Source of the DNA: Schistosoma haematobium
Lineage: Eukaryota; Platyhelminthes; Trematoda; Strigeidida; Schistosomatidae
NCBI RefSeq assembly: GCF_000699445.3
Contig: NC_067196.1
Location: 29,966,616-30,030,615 of the forward strand
Reading direction: 5' to 3'
DNA length: 64,000 nt
Both the position numbers and the translations under genes were made by a program. This document shows positions 1-11,339 of this stretch, one piece after another. The notes below the pieces were generated by a model. The model saw only the letters and a list, made by a program, of their open reading frames with translations, ran no database searches and was not told where the DNA came from. Numbering within the stretch: position 1 is the stretch's first letter; each line of letters begins with the position of its first letter.

Positions 1-237
1 GATGTTTCTCAGCATTTTCAGAGCGCTTTTTGTCTTTTTTCGAAGAATTTTCTGGACATTCCTAACAGTATTACATACCAAACGACTTAAGAAAGAAAGA
101 GAAACAACATATTTAACAAATTAGTTAAGATTGATGGGTATTTATTTGTTGAAGATGAAATCATAAAAAGAGAAGTAGGGGGTGAAGTTGTAAGTGATAA
201 TAAGGAGACAATGAATAAAAACAAGTTGTTAATAAGT

Positions 238-363
238 GATGATCAAAGCACCAATTTAACATAACATTAAAGTTAACTTCTTGAGTGAATATCACTGAGT
301 GATGATCAAAGCACCGATTCGACATAACATTAAATTTAACTTCTTGAGTAAATGTCAGTGGGT
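238..363. repeat. Two-copy tandem duplication, 63 bp unit
   Basis: Positions 238-300 and 301-363 are the same unit repeated head to tail, both beginning GATGATCAAAGCACC and running through a shared AACTTCTTGAGT, with a handful of substitutions. No coding sense is seen. It lies just beyond the 3' end of the Penelope-like fragment. Confidence 0.85.
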
Positions 364-429
364 TTCTTACTTTAAGTTATAATGAAGAAACAATGTAACT
401 GACTAGAGTTAAAATAATGTGATTATTTT

Positions 430-1005
430 ACTAGGTTTACCACACTTCTTTTTTGTATGTAAAGGTCAGGTCGAAAGCTTTTGGTAGCAGCGGTCTCTGA
501 GAAACGGAGTGAAAATGGTGTATGTCGCCTGTTAATTTTTGTGAATACTTTTGAGACATCCACGTTTTGTCCGCTATCCATTAAATGTTCGGTGGTCGCA
601 TTTAATAGTTTTACTTCCTTTCAGACGCCACTTACGTGTAATATGTTTCTAAAATCTTGTAGATGCCCCTCTTTCAGTTTTTCCTATGTACTTGTCTCCA
701 CAGATACATGTAAATTCATAGATACATTTGGCGACGATCTCAGAAGGGTAATGATCCACTTTTGATTGATTTAAGGAACATCTGGTCGTATACGCGGAAA
801 ATAGATGAGTTGCATGAAAGCTTATTTTTAGCGCTGCTTTAATTTTTTTATCGATCCTGCCTGAAATCTCTTCCAATTCGAATGCAAGCCTAGTGAAGAC
901 AAGATTTCTGTTAACAGTCGTTTGTTTAGAACGTTCTGTAATTGTTTTTTCGTATTTTATAACAAAGTTTCTTGGATATTCATTTTTTGCAGGCTACTCT
1001 TCAAT
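430..1005 (-). pseudogene. Penelope-like element, 3' part with GIY-YIG endonuclease (broken)
   Basis: Read on the minus strand from about 1005 downward, several frames together give the end of a Penelope-like reverse transcriptase followed by its GIY-YIG endonuclease. Recognisable pieces are NEYPRNFVIKY, the linker NRNLVFTRLAFELEEI, then CIYEFTCICGDKYIGKTER, where YEF and YIG are the GIY-YIG signature. After a stop and a frame change, EHLMDSGQNVDVSKVF and RPDLYIQKRSVVNL are the usual C-terminal block. At least two frameshifts and a stop make it a pseudogene. Family assignment rests on the order RT end, linker, YEF...YIG...TER, EHL..SG, PDLYIQK, known from PLE proteins. The PLE catalytic RT motif is next door but on the other strand. 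Confidence 0.8.
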
Positions 1006-1029
1006 TTATGCTATTTTTTTTCGTATTCT

Positions 1030-1105
1030 TTTCGGTTGAAGATGTAACGTTCTACAGAAGATATATTGATGATACATTTATTGTTTGTAATTATATGATT
1101 CATGC
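1030..1105 (+). pseudogene. Penelope-like RT fragment with YIDD motif, inverted relative to its 3' part
   Basis: The plus strand at about 1040-1095 encodes VEDVTFYRRYIDDTFIVCN, a match in form to the PLE reverse-transcriptase catalytic block (RYxDDTFxV). It is followed by stops. The downstream part of the same element (430-1005) is on the minus strand, so the two pieces are inverted about a junction near 1005-1030. Confidence 0.7.
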
Positions 1106-1558
1106 CTAACAGTTGCACTATCAGTTATGGTTATGACATTTAAACGGATTCAATTGTTTGGTCACATACATTTTGATAAAGTGTCTTTGATTTAGTAATG
1201 TCAATTCATAACATTCACATATATACTAAATATTATAACGATAACCGATTTTTAACGGGACAAATATGATGGGTGGCCTTCAATGAAAATTTATTCGATA
1301 GCTGGATCGAAACCGAAATATTCGAAATTACAAATTTTCTTTACTTTAGCAAGAATTTAGGTTTTATTTCTATAGAGCTTCAGCTTTTTTATACAAAAGA
1401 AATATAATTGTCGGATTTGGAAGATCATACTAGGATAATTTAAAAACTATTATGATATTCTAGTTCATTGATACGTAAAACTTTTATTTATTGGCCTTTA
1501 AATAAGCATGAAATTAGTTTTCATTTATGTGAAAATTAAAGTCATATGTTCTACGTAC

Positions 1559-1759
1559 CTGTTCCTTTACATATAGTATGACAGCATGGACCGGCAGGTT
1601 GACTATATTGACCAGGTAAACATACTGATGGACATTGATGAGGTTCACCAACACAATGTACATTTCCGTGCTGACATTTACATTTTACACATGGTACTTC
1701 AGCAGACATCCATATATCTTTATGCTGATAATAAGTATTAGTTACGGCGTAATAACAAG
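1559..1759 (-). CDS. Internal exon encoding one complete VWC domain
   Basis: The minus strand has a strong acceptor (pyrimidine-rich, ...TTTATTCAG) before 1759 and a donor AACAG|GTACGT after 1559. The 201 nt exon starts with the last two bases of a codon and ends with one base, so it is phase 1 at both ends, the usual form of a shuffled extracellular domain. The peptide has ten cysteines in von Willebrand factor C order: C1, Trp, C2xxC3xC4 (PCVKCKC), C5 in GNVHC, C6, C7, then C8C9xxC10 (CCHTIC). VWC domains occur in secreted or matrix proteins such as chordin, crossveinless-2 and kielin, and often bind BMP-type ligands. Which protein this is cannot be told from one domain. The next exon should lie left of the window. 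The nearest phase-compatible upstream exon seen is at 45566-46067. Confidence 0.85.
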
Positions 1760-1991
1760 CTGAATAAAGAAACGAAATAAATAAAACATTACTATAATTT
1801 ATGTCCGTTACAAGTAAATAGGTTTATGAGAAATTCCATAAATAATTTTATAACATACTACAGCACCTCTCCTGCACTCGCTTTTAAGTTCAATTTTGTC
1901 AAACCCTTCATTCACTTATTTAACAGTGTTATTCCATCAGTAGCAATTTTTATATCATGGTTTTACTATCATGTCTGTGTGAACGTGAGGG

Positions 1992-1992
<1 letters not shown>

Positions 1993-2044
<52 letters not shown>
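1993..2044. repeat. (TA)n microsatellite
   Basis: Uninterrupted TA repeat of about 52 bp. It creates a spurious Ile-Tyr ORF. Confidence 0.95.
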
Positions 2045-2047
<3 letters not shown>

Positions 2048-2585
2048 CGCTCGCATCAGTATTTTTGCTCAAATTCTCTTGTTAGGCTTGTGGCTTAGTG
2101 ATTTTTGCTATTCATTAATAAAATGTAGTTAGCGCTTCGTGTTGGCTTTTAAAATCCATACATTGTTGGGATTTCTCTAATAACAGTTGTCAGGGTGATT
2201 GATATATGAAGCTTTAGGGATTTTCTGGAAGATAATCCACTAATATCTATTCATGATACCCAGTAGGGTGGACATAATATCCTCAAACAAATCAGTTGAA
2301 TCCAATAAAACTTTTGTTAGATTTTTTTGATTTTGTTTAAGGTTTTTATACCATGAATTATAGTTTGACAGTTTTAATTAATGAAAAAAATATGATATCA
2401 TCTATACAACTGGAAGTAAGAAAACGTTTTAGTCGAATTATCTAATGAGTTGACAAAAAAAACAAACCGTTATATTTAATGTGAATTAATTCATTGATAT
2501 GTGAACATTATTTGTTTAACTTAATCGTTAAAAGTACCTCTCGTAAATTAGTTGGATTTAAAATGTCAACAAATTAGTGATATTA

Positions 2586-2680
2586 ATAGTTGAGATCATG
2601 AGTCAACTGAAGATAGACTACGATGGAAAATCTGGAAGCACTGGAAGGTCGTTTCGTCCCATTGTGGGACTCCTCAGCAC
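2586..2680 (-). mobile_element. Family B ribozyme-tail element, minimal 95 bp copy
   Basis: This copy holds only the hammerhead and tail of family B. It is flanked by a 13 bp direct repeat, ATTAGTGATATTA (2573-2585) and ATTAGTAATATTA (2681-2693), one mismatch, read as a target-site duplication. On the minus strand it begins GTGCTGAGGAG, three bases before the ribozyme core, and ends at ...CTCAACTAT. The tRNA-like head is absent. It therefore looks like a complete short insertion, not a decayed long one. It is in the sense direction of the VWC gene. Confidence 0.8.
2639..2680 (-). ncRNA. Hammerhead-like core, family B (stem I and stem III damaged)
   Basis: Minus strand: CTGAGGA (2677-2671, fits CUGANGA), a five-pair stem II GTCCC/GGGAC, and GAAA (2655-2652). 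The predicted cleavage is after C at 2644, triplet TTC. Stem III has become ACGACCTT and no longer pairs well, and stem I is cut short because the element starts at the core. Activity is doubtful. Confidence 0.55.
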
Positions 2681-2693
2681 ATTAGTAATATTA

Positions 2694-4015
2694 GCATATT
2701 AGTAATTAGTACTAATTAATCTTCAGTCAGTTGTTTGGATTTAAATAATTATAGATTGTTTATAACGGTATTATTCATACAAATGTAATATTGTCAACAT
2801 TCATTATATCTTAGACGTGCATAAATTTATGATGAACATTGTTTTTCTATAGTCTAAAAAGTAATAATCATATGATTTCATATAGTGAAATTAATTAAAT
2901 ACATTTTCATTGTCAACTGATGAACTGAAATTATAAGTTTGATTCTATTTACAGTAATGAATATGATCAACTGGAGTTTTAAACGAAGATAAAATGGTTT
3001 TTTATTATTGTTTAGATTTTACTAGATCTCCAACTGATATCAGTTTTTAGGGAAACTTACTTTCGAATGATGAAGTATCTACAAACACCTACATTAAAAA
3101 AATATTTACCTATTCTAACATGTATGATCATAACCATTTTTTAAATGTTTAGCGAAAGCAAAATAACTAGAATTTTCGGGTAATTTTATGTTTATTTAGT
3201 GAGTGAGTACTTATCTTTATTGAGAATTGGATTTTAGTCATATAAAGCTATCATATATGTCTTCTTTGAATACATCACTATAGCATGGTCTAATTTGTAG
3301 GATGCAAATATACGAATAAAGTAAAAGTTAGAGCCGGAAATGGAATTTTCGGTGAAAATTATTTTCATATTCAGCACTCACTCGCTACATGGATGGAAAA
3401 TGCCGGGAAATGCTTGATATCACACATAATGAACACTTAAGAACGGATGTACTAAAGATTTACAGACATATATCCTATTTCAACGACATATATTCTATGA
3501 AAAAGTACGAATCTTGTAAGCTTATACTTGTAAAAGAAAGAAACCAATTTGATTTAAGTATGCATATGAATAAAGTAAATCTTCTTAATAAGTAGTTAGA
3601 AACTAATTACTTAGCTTACTGTCTCGATCATTTATATTTTTAATAAAAAATCCAAAGGCTGTACTATTTTCTAGAGCTAAGAAAATATGGAATCTCACAT
3701 ACATCACAAAACCGCAACCCAGTAGGAGACTATAGTTTTATCTGTATTTATTATTTTAATCATGAGCATGTTTTTACATGAAGTGGTTAATACAGAAGAT
3801 TTTGAAAATTGAACAAGGTTAAGGAGACTAAAACAAAATACCAATTGAAGAAGAGTGTAATATCTATTGTTTCGCTATGATTACTCACTTGAAGTTTAGT
3901 TATATAGATAAGTTAAGAAGAAACAAATGTAAGTATTGTTATATTTTGCTTTAAGTAAATTAGTTTATCGTTTGTTTTTTAAGTATGTAACATTTTATGA
4001 TCATATCAAGTGTAA
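2694..4015. other. No feature recognised
   Basis: AT-rich intron-like sequence. A 68-codon ORF at 3389-3595 has no domain or splice support. Confidence 0.5.
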
Positions 4016-4020
4016 ACATA

Positions 4021-4265
4021 TAGTCCCAGAGTGAACATCAACTCTGAGATGCAGATACATTCAGCTGACGAGTCCCAAACAGGACGAAACGCGCGTCCTG
4101 GACTCCACTGCTAGCCACTATCCATCTTTGCTTATAATGCTTGTAAATTAAGGCAGTATCGAGGCATGCGCACAGTATGCACATACGCCAATAAGAGACT
4201 GATCAATTTCAGTCTTAAAACATCAATGGGAAGATTCAAGTAAAACAATACCAAGTGAATATAGC
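4021..4265 (+). mobile_element. Family A (Sm-alpha-like) element with hammerhead
   Basis: The copy starts inside the unit at TCCCAGAGTGAACATCAAC, the sequence just after the tRNA-like B box. It runs through the ribozyme and the block GCTAGCCACTATCCATC, and ends at ...CAAGTGAAT. The tRNA-like A and B boxes are missing, so this is a 5'-truncated unit of the schistosome Sm-alpha type. Confidence 0.85.
4051..4111 (+). ncRNA. Hammerhead ribozyme, Sm-alpha type, core intact
   Basis: CTGACGA at 4065-4071, stem II GTCC...GGAC, GAAA at 4086-4089, and the palindromic stem III ACGCGCGT at 4089-4096. The predicted cleavage is after C4097 (GTC). Stem I pairs TTCAG (4060-4064) with CTGGA (4098-4102), with an outer GCAG/CTGC pairing after an internal loop, as in the described schistosome hammerhead. 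All catalytic core bases are present. Confidence 0.9.
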
Positions 4266-4269
4266 ATAA

Positions 4270-5395
4270 GTGATAAACTTTATGTAAATTGTATAGTTTA
4301 TTTATGAAGCTTTCTGTATTTCCTGTAACACGTTTCAACAGGTACATAGAATATAAATTTAATCGTAATTTATTGAAGTTCAATGAACTCTGATTATACT
4401 CTTTATTTTACTAATTTAACGATAACGCTGTATCTGCAAGATATGAAAACTTCAAGTTTGACCGTAAAACTTTTAAGGTCGTTAATAATAAAAAATGTAA
4501 TATGATGTAATTCAGAAACTAAGTACTCAGTCATATCCATAAATTTGTGATATACATTTTTTTATGAATCAGAAATAGTAATTTTATATAACTGTAGAAC
4601 GAGGACTGGATTTGAATCATTGTGTTTAAAAGTCATGAGCATAACCACTAATATATCGATGTACTTTATAAGACTAGAAGCTAACCAAGTGTTTACTGGT
4701 GCTTTTTATGTTGTAAATGACGCATTGATCTATAATTAGTCACAATGTGAATAACTCTTAATACAACGAAATTTCAATATACTGTATGTGTTTCTTTATC
4801 AATAGTTTTTTGCGAGTTTGTGGATCTAAATCAAACATGGGACAAGATAAAACATCGTTTCCATATGCTTTGAACTATTTACTTGGATATGTAGGCGTTA
4901 TATATAGTTTTCTCTTCAATATACTAACAGCAATTTTAACTAAACCCGAAAGTAGTAATCTTAGTTTTATTATCTTTTCAAGTATATGGACACAAAGCAC
5001 GTGGTATGATAAGTTTGCTTGATGTTAAAAAAGAAAAAAAACTGAAGGAGACATAATGAAATTGTATTATTTCAATTTGTTAATTGATCTAATAATTGTC
5101 AGTAGGAATTTTACAACTACACTAAATTTAACTGTGTAGTTACATTATATTTTCATTTGAAAACTAGCAAAATATTGGAAACATGACATTCGGATTGATC
5201 TGTAGTTAATATACTTATCAACAGACATCCAGTCTATAAAATATAAAGTCAATTAATTACGTAGTTAGGTTAATAAGTAGTCGATAAGAATGAAAAGTCA
5301 TATGATAATCACAGGTTTTATATAAAGACAGGTAATCACAAACAAATTCATCAGAACGAATTGGTTTAAAGCTTGTGGAATAATTTTGAAAAAGA
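4270..5395. other. No feature recognised
   Basis: AT-rich. A 78-codon ORF (4786-5022) is hydrophobic by composition, without family resemblance or convincing splice sites. Confidence 0.45.
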
Positions 5396-5409
5396 TTAAC
5401 TTTGTTCAA

Positions 5410-5656
5410 TGTCGTGTAGTGTATACTACTTATGTTTGCAAATATAAGTAGTATGTAACACTAGTCAGAAGTGGAACATCTGCGACCAGAAAGTTTAGAA
5501 GACAGGAATGAAGAGAAAGTAGAAAACTACAAGCATTCAAGATAACAACAAGAATTAAGGAACGATGACGCTTGTATGAGACAATTCGAAGAAGATGTGC
5601 AACTGATGTACTTGATGTATGATTTTCACATTTTGCTAAATTACTGTGTATTGTTT
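5410..5656 (+). repeat. Dispersed repeat, related to 22890-23115
   Basis: It shares with 22890-23115 the order ATAAGTAGTA, GTCAGAAGTGGA, GGAA(C/T)GATG, and GTATGATTTxCACxTTTTGCTA. The two copies are diverged. The parent element was not identified. Confidence 0.5.
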
Positions 5657-5659
5657 ATT

Positions 5660-5768
5660 TAAATCTTCCTATTGATATTTAGGACTGTACTTTATCAGTC
5701 TTTTATTGGCATATGTGCATCCTGTGCAGATTGCCCCAATATTACATTAAGTCACAAGCATTATAAAT
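5660..5768 (-). mobile_element. Family A fragment (3' half of unit)
   Basis: The minus strand gives the family A block from ATAATGCTTGTGA through GCACATATGCCAATAA, GACTGAT and CAGTCCTAAAT to AGGAAGAT. There is no ribozyme in this copy. Confidence 0.75.
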
Positions 5769-6431
5769 AAATTAGTTTTCTCCACCTGGATGTTCGTTTA
5801 TCATAATAGGTGTGCTGAACATATTCCGTAGGATAACTTTAACAATAAAATCAAAATTTAGAATGATAATGATTGATTTCTACTTATCTCTTTGCAAATC
5901 AATACAGAATCTACATATCAGTGTCTGCCTGTTATATCTATATTATGTTTACAGATATTTGTGCTAGCTATTCTAAAATCAATAGTGATAATCTAATTTA
6001 TCTAAAATTTCCATTAATTCTTAATTTTAGTTTAGCGTTAAATTTTGATTGGCAAGCATTATAATATTTGTAAATACTCTATGACAATAAAACATGAAGG
6101 GTCAATAAAATCTTACACACTATGCATCTTTTCGTATTCTTTTTATCATCATTATAAAGATTATATTGTTAATTATATACCTTATACAATATATTTGTAA
6201 CCAATTTAGTATAGTATATTTTAATGCATAATTGACAAGTTGAATATTAGTTTATTCATGCTGAAAATGAATAATAATATTGAGAATGAATTATGAATTA
6301 AAGATGTTTGTGAAAAGTATTCAATTAAATAAAGAAATTATTATAACACTGTTAGTTTAATTAAAATTAAAACAGTATATCGCATATGACAACATATAAA
6401 TTGATATCACTTAATATTTTGTGTACGTTAC

Positions 6432-6735
6432 AAGCCGTGGCCAGTGGAGTTCAACCGTGTCTGTTGTAGAAATAGTTACTGACTGAAAATAATGGTGGAT
6501 GGTGATGCAATTTCGTGATTTGGTTGAAGTTAGACATTAACACCACTGGATGCCAGCTCAGTGGTTTAGAGGTTAAGCGTTCGCATGTGTGGCCGATAGG
6601 TCCTGGGTTCGAATCGCACAAGTGGGATCGTGGATGTACACTGCTGAGTAGTCCCATACTATGACGAACTGGCCGTCCAGTGCTTCCAGGTTTTTCATGG
6701 TGGTCTGGCTTTAATTGAATCATCAATTCAACTAT
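6432..6735 (+). mobile_element. Family B tRNA-related SINE, full length, ribozyme broken
   Basis: Complete order: head GCCGTGGCCAGTGGAGTTC, body, tRNA-like A box CAGCTCAGTGG (6554-6564), B box GGTTCGAATC (6606-6615), hammerhead-like segment, then tail CTTTAATTGAATCATCAA. The A and B boxes imply internal RNA polymerase III transcription. The ribozyme core is CTGAGTA instead of CTGANGA and GAAC instead of GAAA, so it should be inactive. The same unusual segment, ATACTATGACGAACTGG, occurs in the other full-length copy at 31023-31305. Confidence 0.85.
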
Positions 6736-6739
6736 TAAA

Positions 6740-7715
6740 AAAGTAACATCATTTGTTAAACGTTTATAAAATTATTTGCTGATGTTAGTTGAGTCGTGCA
6801 AGTTATGAATATCACTTAACGTAATTAATAAATCAGGTAAATTTATGACGAGACGATTTGTAAGAACTCCAACTATTATTTAACAGTTGAATTATTTGTT
6901 TTTAATCCTTAACTCATCGATTCGAACTTAGTTTCTTTTTTGGGGGTTTGAGTGATCTAGTAGTATCACTATCTATCTTACATGAAGTATGCATTAAAAC
7001 TGAATACAAGGCAATATACTTGGATATTAAGTTACATCAATCAATCACTTCTATTACACCACTAATATTTAGTTGACAAAATAATGAGTTAAACATATTA
7101 TAGTGACCATTCCACGTAAAATTATAGTAATTCTTACTTCATCCATTCACATAATTTTGAAGAATTAAACAATTGTAAATAAGATACCAGAAAAGTTTAA
7201 CATTTATGTTGAAAATGCCTTTCAACTTTGAAACAGAATAGAAAATTTCAGTCTAACGCTTCAAAAGATAAATCTGACATACCCTATTATTAAAAGCATT
7301 CAAATAATATTTGAGAACGAAGTGGTGTTATACTTGCTATTATTCTTCATCATTGTCAAACATATTATCACTAAATGATAGAAAAAGAAGTTTTAATTCA
7401 TATGGCGCTTTAAATAAATTATATAATGAAGTATTCAGATATATTAGTTAACATCTGGATATTAGGACGTAATATTTCTTATCAGTGATAAAATAGTATA
7501 TGATATATACTGTATAGATGTCCATGAAACATGCAAGTAAGGTTCGAATACGAAACTAGGTATTAAAAGTGACTAAGATTATATTTTATAAGTTTGCACA
7601 GCATACTAGTCTATTGAGTTAGACTCTGACTACCTGTTTTCAGTTTTATCCTGCACTAGTATTTATCGGTGATTGTTTCAATAAGTTACATGCAAAAAAG
7701 CTGTTATGACTTCAT
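6740..7715. other. No feature recognised
   Basis: AT-rich sequence without coding or repeat signal that I can name. Confidence 0.5.
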
Positions 7716-7718
7716 TAC

Positions 7719-8027
7719 TTACTTACGCCTGTTACTCCCAGTGAAGCATAGGCCGCCGACCAGAATTCTCTTACCCACTCTGTCTTGGGCCTTCCTTTCT
7801 AGTTCATTCTTCTCATATCTATCTCCATTTTTCGACGTAATATATTCTTTGGTCTTTCTCTTCTCCTTTGGCCTTGAGGGTTCCAGATGGGGGCTTGCCT
7901 TGTGACGCAGTCGAGTGCTTTCCTCAATGTGTGCCCTGTCCGCCTCCATCGCTTCTTCCTGATTTCTTCCCCCGCTGTGATCCGGTTTGTTCTCTCCCAC
8001 AGTAGGTTTTAATGGTGTAATGGTCAT
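7719..8027 (-). pseudogene. C-terminal end of a non-LTR (RTE-like) reverse transcriptase
   Basis: Two minus-strand frames give the typical tail of an RTE-type LINE polyprotein. First come RWRRTGHTLRKALDCVTRQA, WNPQGQRRRERPKNILRR and MEIDMRRMN; then, after a small deletion and frame change, ELERKAQDRVGKRILVGGLC. The order GHxLRK, WNPxGxRxRxRPxxTxRR, AQDRxxWRxLVxGLC is familiar from this family; the usual Trp before the last block is Lys here. An open frame of 102 codons persists but mixes frames, so this is a dead fragment. It is in the sense direction of the VWC gene. Confidence 0.85.
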
Positions 8028-8029
8028 GG

Positions 8030-8945
8030 ATTATCGTGTCGTTGACATTTATAATTGATTTCAAAATATCACTTGTTTTTATGGAATTTTATCAAAAATA
8101 ATGAATGTTTTATAGTTTAATACTTAGTTCATCAACAGTATTTAATGGAAGTACTTTTATTTATCACAAACTACATATACATTTTTAAAAAAACTTGTTT
8201 GTAGTAAAATATTTTAGTTACTAAGTTGATATTTACATAACTAAACACTATTTTTATTGATTAGTCATAGTATATCAGATTGTGATATATTTACATTAAT
8301 GAATCAATAGAAAAATGACAAACACCAACTATACAGAGAACAATCAGTTTGAAGAAAAAATGAAAAACACACACACAACCGATTCAGTGTATTTCGAGCA
8401 TAATTTCCCATCATGGACAGATGTCAGATAAAAAACCCCTGTAAATCCAGGGAATAGGTTATTCTCAGGGACTCATCAATATGACTGATTAAGATCACTG
8501 AGTAATAATAAAATGGTTCTAATTATAAACATTGGTCTATTCGCAATGTAAAGTAGATATCAACTAGGTATCAGCATCATACTTGATATTAGTGGTCTTG
8601 AAATTCCGATACTAGGACGAAATATCTCCGTAATTTTCAGTGATTCCTTAAATGATACCACTTCATAATGAATAATATTATCCAATTGATCAATAGTCAC
8701 AAAATATCATTCAAAGTGCATTGTACTTAGTTATACTGCCTTACTTACAGTCAATAATAGTTATTAAAGGTTGCCAATAAATGTTTATTAAAAATTTATA
8801 ATGATACAGTAAACAGATTTATAAATAGATACGTTAATTAAAAGAACCAACAAGTAGTAGATATGTATTGAAAATCTATGAGAATTACGAATGAATAATG
8901 TTAGCAACAGTTCATGAGAATGTTTTACTTGTTGTTCATAGTTAA
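8030..8945. other. No feature recognised
   Basis: AT-rich; no feature apart from a short CA-rich run near 8370. Confidence 0.45.
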
Positions 8946-8959
8946 TTTTAAAATTTTAC

Positions 8960-9391
8960 TGGAATCGTGAGACGATCAATGTTAGACCACCATTGAAAAA
9001 CTGGAAGCACAAGACGGCCGTTTCATTCTAGTATGAGACTTTCCAATAGTGTTCATTCACAATCCTGCACGTAAGACTTGAATTCAAGACATTCAGTCTC
9101 TTGCGCAAGAACATTGAGCTGGTGTCTAACAGTGTTAGTGGAAGAAGGTCGCGCAATCGCTCGGATTGATTGAAATCAGGCGATAACACCGTTGGATACC
9201 AGCTTAGTGTTCTAGAGGTTAAGCGTTCGCGCACGAGACCGAAGGTCGTGGATTCGAGTCAAATGTGAAGGACTGTAAATGGGCACTGCTGAGGAATCAC
9301 ATTTTAGGACAAGACGGCCATCTAATGCTTCAAGTTTTTAATAGTGGTCCAAAATTTATCAGTTCATGAATTCATTGATGGGATTAATCGC
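8960..9391. mobile_element. Family B foldback composite (two copies head to head)
   Basis: An antisense family B copy (about 8968-9140) is joined to a sense copy (about 9140-9376), with the tails facing outward. Both keep tRNA-like sequence, including AGCTTAGTGTTCTAGAGG and GATTCGAGTC in the right copy. A 10 bp direct repeat AAAATTTTAC (8950-8959 and 9392-9401) flanks the pair, which indicates a single insertion. Both ribozymes are broken: the right has CTGAGGA (9289-9295) but AAGA for GAAA, and the left has lost CTGANGA. Confidence 0.75.
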
Positions 9392-9401
9392 AAAATTTTA
9401 C

Positions 9402-10740
9402 ACATTGCCAACAGCATATTGACGAGTAAGAACGCTAAAAGAAGATAGATTTTTTTTAGTAGGAGTCATGTACGAGTTGTAATTTTATGTTTACTTGGAA
9501 ATCTAATTTATTTAGATGTAAACTAAAACCTTTAAAAAAACCCCTCATGTTTCACAATTACATCAAAGAAATGAAACATGAATATTGCCAAAAAACACAT
9601 ATGGACAAATATAGTTCAATATCATAATAATCGTAAATTCCAATTTTCATATTTAGTTTCAAATAAAAAAGCAATTGTATCAATTGAAAATGATGTTAAT
9701 GAAGAATTTAAAAAAAAAAAGCACAAAATGATATTGACTGGATAATTGTGAAGGCTGCTAATTATCTGATAGAAGTGCTATTAAACAAGGTTCATAAATT
9801 AGTAGTATTAAAGAAATGATGAAAATTTCTTATTTCATATAAAAATGATCAAAAAATCGGATGTATGTTTTGAAAGTATTTGTCTCATAATGATATTTGT
9901 GTAGTAATTATTTCACTTTATTAAAATGTACAGAAAAAAAGTTGAAACACGTTCCGATGAATACACTTTGATGTACAATCTAAGAATACACAGAAGAATG
10001 TTAGTCTAGTTAAAATAAATATAGGAATGTTAAATGTCTTTATCATTTCATTTAACGATCATTTTGGTTGCTTTTATGATAGAAACGTGACTTTTTGACT
10101 CAGACATTATACTATGGAAAGTTGGATTTACTTCAAATTCTTTCGCTGAGATTTTACAAATACATTCTTCCTCTTTAATGACTATAGAAAGTTGGTTTGT
10201 TTAGCTTATAAGTTTAATAATTACAATAGAAAATACTTGTTAACATGTATCACATCATCATATTGATGAATTCATTCGCATGGATACAATTATAATAAAT
10301 GACTAAGACTCAAATAACAAACATAGTTTTATGTATCATTTCAATTTGAGTCAGAGAAGCACGGTACTATAAGACTTTCCATAAAGTGGGATAATAAAAT
10401 GATGTAATTGGCTCATGAAATTCGTAACACTTATTGCCAACTTAACCATTATAATGAATCTAGATAGTATAACTTGACATGCTGTATTTTTAATTTAAAT
10501 ATAGCTTAGACTGTCATCAAATAATGAATCCTTAACAGTTAGGTCTATATCACTGATTTATTTTGAATTAGTATTTCTCAACTCCACTTACCAACAACTT
10601 ACACAGAATCAAGCTGAAGAGTTGGGAACTTATGACCTAAACGACGGTATTTGTTTATTAGGATGGTATATAAGGATTTATGTATTTTTTAGATATACTT
10701 ATCGTGATTCGTTCATGAGGTCATTGAAAGTTGGTCTGAG
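9402..10740. other. No feature recognised
   Basis: AT-rich intron-like sequence; nothing I can support. Confidence 0.5.
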
Positions 10741-10744
10741 CCAT

Positions 10745-11240
10745 GTTAATATTTAACTCCGCCCGTAGCTTTTTTAGGGTTACATCCGGTCTCAAGTCTG
10801 GGTAGAGAAGGAAGGTTGGGTATGGGTCAACAACCCTATCCCATAGAACACAACCTTCCTAAAAAAACGTTAACGATATGTTAATATTTGTAGACCACCT
10901 GGTTGTAGTCCACGTGGTTATCGTAGCCAATGGTTCAAGACTTTGAATGACATGGCTAAAAATTATTTGCAATGGCGCAGGTGCATACATTCTAAGTCTT
11001 GTTTTAAATTCCGAGCCTCTGAGACCCTCGCAGTGTTCTTTGTTTTTACTCACTTATATTTTTCTTTCGTATCGTATCTTCGATACCTAGTGTTTTCTAT
11101 CACCACGGATAATTTTACTACCTCCGCCATTCTGAAATTAGTCCTGACAATTTCATCTACCTTTGCTACTAGGGTGTGGCAACTTGGACTGATGTAAATG
11201 CGTACCAGGTTCTACTTTGTAGCTGGCTGATCGTCATGAT
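10745..11240 (+). pseudogene. Non-LTR retrotransposon 3' region with RT C-terminus remnant
   Basis: GC-richer than its surroundings. A plus frame at about 10889-11002 reads CRPPGCSPRGYRSQW, KTLNDMAKNYLQWRRCIHS, resembling the C-terminal tail of a LINE polyprotein. The preceding block, from CTCCGCCCGTAGC to CAACCTTCCTAAAAAAACG, has a related copy at 22700-22830. The part after 11050 looks like 3' untranslated sequence. The element name is not certain. Confidence 0.6.
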
Positions 11241-11302
11241 GTATTATAGAGTTTGTTCAATTTTAGACAAAACATTGGTTTATCAGAATGTACTTTTTAA
11301 AG

Positions 11303-11304
<2 letters not shown>

Positions 11305-11333
<29 letters not shown>
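11305..11333. repeat. (TA)n microsatellite
   Basis: Perfect TA run of about 29 bp. Confidence 0.95.
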
Positions 11334-11337
<4 letters not shown>

Positions 11338-11339
11338 TG

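Noticed and set aside
481..765. Plus-strand ORF of 94 codons
   Set aside because: Shadow of the Penelope-like GIY-YIG coding region on the minus strand.
1826..2098. ORF with Ile-Tyr repeats (and similar ones at 13119, 16014, 34314)
   Set aside because: The open frames come from (TA)n or (AAT)n microsatellites; no flanking coding signal.
6540..6625. tRNA gene
   Set aside because: A and B boxes are present here and in other family A/B copies, but no cloverleaf with acceptor stem can be formed; these are tRNA-derived SINE parts.
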